Assembly (NCBI GenBank): GCA_937952305.1
Contig: CALFZO010000053.1
Coordinates: forward strand, 124,001-188,000
Direction of reading: 5' to 3'
Source of the DNA: an uncultured Anaerolineales bacterium
GTDB lineage: Bacteria > Chloroflexota > Anaerolineae > Anaerolineales > UBA6663
DNA: 64,000 nt
Shown piece by piece: positions 57,958 to 64,000 of this stretch. Under the pieces are notes generated by a model. It was not told the DNA's origin and searched no databases. It saw only the letters and a list, made by a program, of their open reading frames with translations. Each line of letters opens with the position of its first letter. The stretch's first letter is position 1. Position numbers and translations under genes: made by a program.

Positions 57958-59475
57958 ATGAAAGAACAGATCCTGCAGCTCGATCCGCACGACGATTACA
58001 CCTCGGCCCGCGACAAGATGGGCTGGGTCCAGACGCAGCGCGTCCTGTTGATCTGGCCGCCGCGCGGCCAAGTGCTCAACCGCCGGCTGGACCTGCTGCT
58101 GCTCCACCGCCACGCCCACCGGCTCGGCGCGCAGTTGGCCCTGGTGACGCGCGACGCCGGCGTGCGCGCCCACGCCGCCGAGCTCGGCCTGCCCGTCTTC
58201 GACAGCGTCGACGCCACCCGCCGCGTGCGCTGGCGCAGCCGTGTCCCGCGCGTCCGCCCGGACCGCCGCCGCCCCCGCCCAGACACGGACGCCATCCGCC
58301 GCGCCTTCTTCACGCGCCAGCAGCGCGCCTGGCCGCGCTGGCTCAGCGTCACGGCGCGCAGCCTCATCTTCCTGCTGGGCCTGGCCGCCATCTTGGCGTT
58401 GGCGTACGCCCTGGTGCCCGGCGCCACGCTCACGCTCACCGCGGCCAGCCAGCCGCTCAGCGTCGCCGCCGCCTTGCGGGCCAGCCCGGACCAGTTCGAG
58501 GTGGACCCGGCGGCCGGTCTGCTCCCGGCCCGCCGCCTGCGCGTGGAGGTCCAGGATACGGCCCTGATCCCCACCACCGGCGAGGTGGCCGTGCCGGACG
58601 CCCCGGCCACCGGCAACGTCGTCTTCACCAACCTGATCGGCACGCCGGCCACGATTCCGGCCGGCGCCAGCCTGCGCACCACCAGCGGCACGCCCGTGCG
58701 CTTCGCTACGCTCCAGCCTGCCGTGGTCGAAGGCCGCCTCGGCGCCACCGTGACCGTGCCGGTCCGCGCTGTCAACCCCGGCCCGGGCGGCAATGTCGCC
58801 GCCGGCCAGATCAACGCCATCGACGGCCCGCTTGGCACGCAGCTGGCCGTCACCAACCCGGCCGCCACCGAGGGCGGCTCGCTCGCCGAGCGCGCGGCTG
58901 TGGCCGCCGCGGACCGCGAGACCGCGCGCGCGCAGTTGACGGCGCAATTGCAGTCCCTGGCCCAGAGCGCGCTGGAAGCGCAGCTCCGGCCGGGCGAGTT
59001 CCTAGTGGCCGAGACCGTGACCATCACTCAGGTCCTGGCTGAGTCCTTTGACCGCGCCGTCGGCGAGCCGGCCGATGCCCTCGGCCTGACGCTGCGCCTG
59101 GCCGCGACCGGGCTGGTGGTGAGCGATGTTGACGCGCAGGCCGCCGCCGCCGCCGAACTGCGCCGCCAGATCCCGCCGGGCACGACGCTCACCGCGGCGC
59201 CGCTGCGCTTCGCGCGCGACCCGCAGGTGACCGTGGACGGGGACGGCCTGATCCGGCTGACCGTGACTGCTGAGGGGCTGGTGGTCCAGCAGGTGGCTGT
59301 GGACGAAGCCCGGCGCAGTGTGCTGGGCCTGCCGATCGAAGCCGCCGCGCAGCAGCTGCAGGCGGCGCTGCCGCTGGCTGCCCCGCCCCAGATCACGCTG
59401 ACGCCGGATTGGTATGCGCGCTACTGGCCGCGCCTGCCCTGGCTGTGGCTGCGCGTGGACGTGGTCGTCCAGTGA
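57958..59475 (+). CDS. Membrane-anchored protein with baseplate-J-like beta domain
   Basis: The 505-aa protein has a soluble N-terminus (about 1-115), where LNRRLDLLLLHRHAHRLGAQ and LALVTRD resemble a small alpha/beta fold. A transmembrane helix (about 135-155) is followed by a long extracytoplasmic beta-rich region (about 155-480) with GNVVFTNLIGTPATIPAGA and VNPGPGGNVAAGQI. These recall baseplate J/gp47-like repeats, and Chloroflexota proteins of this type are often so annotated. A CATAAT -10 element (57940-57945) lies just 12 bp before the ATG, giving an almost leaderless mRNA. It overlaps ruvX by 4 bp. Role unknown; no link to the eCIS is implied. Confidence 0.8.
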   Translation: MKEQILQLDPHDDYTSARDKMGWVQTQRVLLIWPPRGQVLNRRLDLLLLHRHAHRLGAQLALVTRDAGVRAHAAELGLPVFDSVDATRRVRWRSRVPRVRPDRRRPRPDTDAIRRAFFTRQQRAWPRWLSVTARSLIFLLGLAAILALAYALVPGATLTLTAASQPLSVAAALRASPDQFEVDPAAGLLPARRLRVEVQDTALIPTTGEVAVPDAPATGNVVFTNLIGTPATIPAGASLRTTSGTPVRFATLQPAVVEGRLGATVTVPVRAVNPGPGGNVAAGQINAIDGPLGTQLAVTNPAATEGGSLAERAAVAAADRETARAQLTAQLQSLAQSALEAQLRPGEFLVAETVTITQVLAESFDRAVGEPADALGLTLRLAATGLVVSDVDAQAAAAAELRRQIPPGTTLTAAPLRFARDPQVTVDGDGLIRLTVTAEGLVVQQVAVDEARRSVLGLPIEAAAQQLQAALPLAAPPQITLTPDWYARYWPRLPWLWLRVDVVVQ

Positions 59476-59927
59476 GCGCGTCCGTGCCCTCGACTGTTCG
59501 GCGCTGGCTGGCCGTCGATCCCGGCGACAAGCACATCGGTCTGGCCGTGTCCGACCCGTTCGGCCTGATCGCGCGGCCGCTGACGACGCTGAGCCACCTC
59601 GCCCGCGCGCGCGACGCCGAACGCATCGTGCAGATCGCCGTGGAGAACGAGGCCGGCGGCATCGTCGTGGGGCAGGCCCTGGACTCCGAAGGCGAGGCCG
59701 GGCCGGCGGCGCGCAAAGCGGAGCGCCTGGCCGAGGCCGTGCGCGCGCTGACCCAACTGCCGGTGGTCCTATTCGACGAAAGCCTGACTTCGCAGGCGGC
59801 CCGCGCCCTGCTGCGCGCGGCCGGCAAATCCCGCCGCGACCGGCGCGCACAGGAACACGCTGCCGCCGCCGCCGCGCTCTTGCAAGGTTTCCTCGATGCG
59901 CACCCACCCGAAACGCCGCCAGGCTAA
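59472..59927 (+). CDS. ruvX: Holliday junction resolvase-like RuvX/YqgF
   Basis: The 151-aa RNase H-fold protein starts at a GTG overlapping the previous stop. It has LAVDPGDKHIGLAVSD, GGIVVGQAL and the C-terminal LFDESLTSQAARALL and DRRAQEHAAAAAALLQ. The usual conserved D-x-R at the start reads DPGDKHIG, so the catalytic Asp remains. YqgF proteins act in 16S rRNA 5' end maturation and perhaps recombination. It overlaps mltG by 32 bp, a ruvX-mltG pairing widespread in bacteria. Confidence 0.94.
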   Translation: MSASVPSTVRRWLAVDPGDKHIGLAVSDPFGLIARPLTTLSHLARARDAERIVQIAVENEAGGIVVGQALDSEGEAGPAARKAERLAEAVRALTQLPVVLFDESLTSQAARALLRAAGKSRRDRRAQEHAAAAAALLQGFLDAHPPETPPG

Positions 59928-61047
59928 CGCCCTGGCCATCTTCTTCCTGGCTTCACTCCTCTTGTGCGTCGTCGTCGTCGCCGGCGCCTATCTTCTGGCG
60001 CAACTCAACGGCGCCGCCGGCGCGCTCGGCCGCCCGTCTGAGGGCCTCAACCCGGCCGAACGCCTGGCCTTCACGGTCTACCTCACGGCGCGGGCCGGCG
60101 ACCTGGCGACGCCGGCCGGCAGCGACCCCACCCCGCGGCCCTTTACCGTGTCCGCCGGCGAGACCGCCGCGGCCGTGGCCGAGCGCCTGGCCGCCGAGGG
60201 CCTGATCACCGACGCGCAGCTGCTCAACGTCTACCTGCGCTACGTAGGCCTGGATGCCGGCATCGAGGCCGGCGACTTCATCCTGCGCGCGACCATGACC
60301 ATCCCCGAAGTCGGCCGCGCCCTCACCGACGCCCGGGCACGCGAGGTGGCCCTGCGCGTGCCGGAGGGCTGGCGGCGCGAACAGATCGCCCAGATGCTGG
60401 CGTCCAACCTGGCCCTCAGCCTCTCAGCCGAGGGCTGGCTGGCGCTGACCGGCCCGAACGGCCCGCGCCCCGGCGCGTACTCGTTCTACGGCGACCTGCC
60501 GCCCGGCGCCGCGCTGGAGGGCTTTCTCCTGCCGGATACCTACCTGCTCCGGCCGGACGCCACCGCCGAAGACCTGCTGCAGAAGATCCTGGCCAACTTC
60601 GAGGCCCAGGTCACGGCCAGCTACCGCGCCGCGCTCAACGCGCGCGGGCTGTCTTTGTATCAGGCCGTCATCATCGCCTCGCTGATCGAACGCGAGGCGG
60701 CCGTGGACGACGAGCGCCCGGTCATCGCCTCGGTCATCCTCAATCGGCTGGCCCAGGGGCAGCAGTTGGAGATCGACGCGACCGTGCAGTACGCCGTGGC
60801 CACGCCCGACGATTGGTGGCCGCCGGTGCGCGGCCTGGACTTCCGCGTGATCGCCAGCCCCTTCAACACCTACTACATCACCGGCCTGCCGTCCGGCCCC
60901 ATCGCCAACCCCAGCCGCAAATCGTTGCAGGCCGTGGCCGATGCCGCTCAAACGGATTTCCTGTTCTACCGCGCTCTGTGCGATGGCAGCGGCCGGCACG
61001 CCTTCGCGCGCACGTATGAAGAACACCTGGCGAACGCCTGCCCGTGA
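59896..61047 (+). CDS. mltG: Endolytic murein transglycosylase
   Basis: The 383-aa protein has a signal anchor (about 12-35), a LysM-like subdomain and the YceG catalytic domain. The latter contains LEGFLLPDTYLL and the catalytic Glu in IIASLIEREAAVDDERPVIASV, then LEIDATVQYA and SPFNTYYITGLPSGPI. It cleaves nascent peptidoglycan strands at the membrane. Start lies within ruvX. Confidence 0.95.
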   Translation: MRTHPKRRQANALAIFFLASLLLCVVVVAGAYLLAQLNGAAGALGRPSEGLNPAERLAFTVYLTARAGDLATPAGSDPTPRPFTVSAGETAAAVAERLAAEGLITDAQLLNVYLRYVGLDAGIEAGDFILRATMTIPEVGRALTDARAREVALRVPEGWRREQIAQMLASNLALSLSAEGWLALTGPNGPRPGAYSFYGDLPPGAALEGFLLPDTYLLRPDATAEDLLQKILANFEAQVTASYRAALNARGLSLYQAVIIASLIEREAAVDDERPVIASVILNRLAQGQQLEIDATVQYAVATPDDWWPPVRGLDFRVIASPFNTYYITGLPSGPIANPSRKSLQAVADAAQTDFLFYRALCDGSGRHAFARTYEEHLANACP

Positions 61048-61093
61048 CTGCGGCTGCGGCCGCTGGGCGTGGCTGAAGCGCGGGGACGCGCGC

Positions 61094-61918
61094 ATGACCG
61101 GGCTGCGGCCGCGGTTGTTGGCGGCGCTGTGCCTGGCCGCCTTCGGCCTGACCGGCTGCCTGGCCGTCACCCGCCCAGTCGTCAAGATCGGGCTGGTGGC
61201 GCCATTTGAGGGACGCTATCGCGCCGTGGGGTATGAGGTCATCTACGCGGTGCGCCTGGCCGTGCGCGAGGCCAATACCGCCGGGGGCGTGGCCGGCTAT
61301 TCGGTGGAGTTAGTGGCCCTGGACGACGCCGGCGACCCGGACATGGCGGCCGAGCAGGCGCGCAAGCTGGCCGTGGACCCGCAGGTCGTGGGCGTGCTCG
61401 GGCACTGGCTGGAGGCCACCACGCTGGCGGCGGCGCCCAAGTACGCTGACGCTGGCCTGCCCGTGTTGGCCACGGCTGCCGGCGGCGACCTGCCCGCTCC
61501 GGCCTTGCGCCTCTGGCGGCGCTCCGCCTGCTTCCTGGACACGGGCCTCGGCTGCGCTCAAGCCCTCGAAGACCTGCAGTTGGCCGGCGGCGCGCCCTTT
61601 ACCGTCACCGTGCCCGCGCCGCTGCCGGCCGACTCAACCGACCCCGCCTTCGCCGAACGCTACCTGGCCCTCTCCAACGGCGTCCAGCCGCGCTTCAACG
61701 CCGTGCTGGCCTATGACGCCGCCCGCCTGCTCCTGGACGCCGTGGCGCGCGACATCGCCGACAACAAAACGCCGACCCGGGCCGGGGTCGGCGCTCTGCT
61801 CGCGGCCAGCAACTTCGCCGGCCTGAGCGGACCGATCCGTTTTGACGCGGCGCGCAACTGGGCCGCCGCCCCCGCCTGGACGTACCTTTGGGACGGCACC
61901 GACCTGACCCGACCGTGA
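61094..61918 (+). CDS. Short ABC-type (LivJ-like) substrate-binding lipoprotein
   Basis: The 274-aa protein has a lipoprotein signal ending in LTGC and a type 1 periplasmic-binding fold: VKIGLVAPFEGRYRAVGYEVIYAVRLAVREAN and VVGVLGHWLEATTLAAAPKYADAGLPVLA. Relative to the usual 370-400 aa of amino-acid binding proteins, the middle of the fold is missing: after ALEDLQLAGG it jumps to a short TVPAPLPADS segment, then FAERYLAL. No permease or ATPase genes are nearby, so it may act as a sensor or be degenerate. Weak ribosome site. Confidence 0.82.
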   Translation: MTGLRPRLLAALCLAAFGLTGCLAVTRPVVKIGLVAPFEGRYRAVGYEVIYAVRLAVREANTAGGVAGYSVELVALDDAGDPDMAAEQARKLAVDPQVVGVLGHWLEATTLAAAPKYADAGLPVLATAAGGDLPAPALRLWRRSACFLDTGLGCAQALEDLQLAGGAPFTVTVPAPLPADSTDPAFAERYLALSNGVQPRFNAVLAYDAARLLLDAVARDIADNKTPTRAGVGALLAASNFAGLSGPIRFDAARNWAAAPAWTYLWDGTDLTRP

Positions 61919-61951
61919 GCGGGCCGGCCAGTTCGGCGGCCGCGCACTTCG

Positions 61952-63262
<1,311 letters not shown>

Positions 63263-63287
63263 TCCGCCTCCCGAACCCGGTCTTGGG

Positions 63288-63869
63288 TCAGTCCGCGTCC
63301 AGAAACGCCGCCGGCAGCGGCGGCCAATCGTCACTCTGGTCGGCCTGGTCCGGCCAGTTCTCTTTGCCGCTCCAGCTCTCGATCGCCAGGGCATAGACGC
63401 TGGTGCGCTTCAATTCCTGATCCGTGATCGGCCGGTACTCGCGGCCGGCCGTCAGCCGGGGGAAATACTTGCCGATCAGGCCCGTCAGCAGCCGGCGCTG
63501 TTCGTCCGGCGTCTCCACCACCCGGATCGGCCCGAAGACCACCACGCTCGCGTACTGCACGCTGAACTCCAGCGCTACATTGCTGGGCAGCGGCCGACCG
63601 GTCTCGTAGGCCGCCAGGCTGGCGCGCGGCTGGCGCTCCACGTTGGCGCGCAGCCGGCCCGTCCGGTTGGAGTGAAAGGCGATCTGGCCGCCGGCCTCGT
63701 CGTACCAGAACGTCGTCGGCGTCAGGAACGGCTGCGTATCCCAGACGGTGGCCACCGTGCCGATCTGGGCGCGGCGCAGAAAAGCGCGCACCCAGGCGTC
63801 GTCCCGGGCGTGCTCCGGGCGGCGCTGCTGGTGGGGCGGCGTCACGGACGGGTCATAGTTTTTGGGCAT
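63288..63869 (-). CDS. Pyridoxamine 5'-phosphate oxidase-like flavoprotein
   Basis: The 193-aa protein shows a split beta-barrel FMN-binding pattern: [51 protein letters not shown], where the Ser-Asn-Arg-x-Gly-Arg stretch is usual for the group. It belongs to the broad PNPOx-like/nitroimidazole-resistance (NimA-like) family and is unlikely to be true PdxH. GGAG 8 nt upstream supports ATG 63869. Confidence 0.9.
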   Translation of the reverse strand: MPKNYDPSVTPPHQQRRPEHARDDAWVRAFLRRAQIGTVATVWDTQPFLTPTTFWYDEAGGQIAFHSNRTGRLRANVERQPRASLAAYETGRPLPSNVALEFSVQYASVVVFGPIRVVETPDEQRRLLTGLIGKYFPRLTAGREYRPITDQELKRTSVYALAIESWSGKENWPDQADQSDDWPPLPAAFLDAD

Positions 63870-63921
63870 GCGGCCGGCTCCGGGCGCCGCGCCGGTCATG
63901 GGGCGGCGGGTGCGAAGGTAT

Positions 63922-63927
63922 TATAAT
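63922..63927 (+). promoter_or_regulatory. -10 element upstream of the last gene
   Basis: A perfect TATAAT lies 40 bp before the ATG at 63967; GAAGG between them is a fair ribosome site. No clear -35 is seen. Confidence 0.55.
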
Positions 63928-63966
63928 CCGCACCAACTACTCCCCTTTTTGTGAAGGCACATCCGC

Positions 63967-64000
63967 ATGCAGACCTGCGACCTCCTCCTCACCAATGCCC
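63967..64000 (+). CDS. N-terminus of a gene cut by the window edge (amidohydrolase-like start)
   Basis: Eleven codons are visible, reading MQTCDLLLTNA. The DLLLTNA pattern is common at the start of amidohydrolases such as dihydroorotase, imidazolonepropionase or cytosine deaminase, but is too short for identification. Confidence 0.4.
   Translation, partial: MQTCDLLLTNA

Noticed and set aside
57958..59475. Baseplate-J-like protein as part of the eCIS
   Set aside because: It lies 38 kb from the eCIS operon beside ruvX and mltG, has its own membrane anchor, and such proteins are common in Chloroflexota outside tail clusters.

Overview
The window is a GC-rich, gene-dense chromosomal segment with no tRNA, rRNA, CRISPR array or insertion sequence that I can see. 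It most resembles Chloroflexota (Anaerolineae-like). The reasons are a SARP/BTAD regulator, FHA/TIG proteins, Thr-Pro-rich linkers ahead of SH3b domains, GTG/TTG starts with 4-bp overlaps, and an environmental-type extracellular contractile injection system (eCIS). The taxonomic call is inference, not a database match.

Region 1 (1-19.6 kb, minus strand) is one side of an eCIS locus. Read in the direction of transcription it runs: SARP-type activator, 90-aa protein, AAA+ ATPase, a block of cargo-like proteins, DUF4157 'eCIS core' protein, DUF4255 tail-terminator-like protein, sheath, tube 1, a small tail-assembly protein, a DUF6760-like protein, a 61-aa protein, tube 2, a very long Pro/Ala-rich protein, a LysM baseplate protein and the start of a hub protein cut by the window edge. 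The cargo block is the most interesting part. It holds a predicted Ntox15-type HxxD nuclease followed by a GAD-like/DUF1851 (Tdi1-like) immunity protein. It also holds an OmpA-like/metzincin fusion followed by a small protein that could be an emfourin-like protease inhibitor, and a 562-aa cargo of unknown function. All cargo candidates and the DUF4157 protein share a short N-terminal G-N...Q-R segment and repeated V/L-Q-R tripeptides.

Region 2 (19.8-28.8 kb, plus strand) is signalling: a pseudokinase-FHA-TM-TIG surface protein, an AIR-synthase-like protein, and then a compact set of a coiled-coil protein, a TM/SH3b protein with a possible longin-like domain, a Rab-like small GTPase, a PAS protein with a degenerate GGDEF domain, and a PAS histidine kinase. 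Region 3 (28.9-35.3 kb) is amino-acid and amino-alcohol metabolism: an SDR, a kinase-M23-aminotransferase triple fusion, a class III aminotransferase and IlvE. A ferric-reductase-like flavoprotein follows, with a duplicated 3' end.

Region 4 (36.8-46.2 kb) is a thiol/sulfur island: protein disulfide oxidoreductase, ECF sigma factor with a ZAS-type zinc anti-sigma, thioredoxin reductase, rhodaneses, DUF302, FmdB-like zinc ribbon, MBL-rhodanese fusion, TauE exporter, a second ECF sigma/RskA pair and a TlpA thioredoxin. Five promoters in this island share an identical GCATCTAA -10 element and a TGTCAC-like -35 element at 16-17 bp, including the promoter of the first sigma gene itself. This looks like an autoregulated ECF regulon analogous to SigR/RsrA.

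Region 5 (46.2-64 kb) is mostly housekeeping: GlpX, an AhpD-like protein, an S41 protease, an AAA ATPase, two glycosyltransferases, a GlcD-GlcF-like oxidase, a class III aminotransferase, GrpB, a TM protein of unknown function, RuvX, MltG, a short ABC-type binding protein, a pyrimidine-nucleoside phosphorylase, a PNPOx-like flavoprotein and the start of another gene. No intergenic stretch exceeds about 300 bases.
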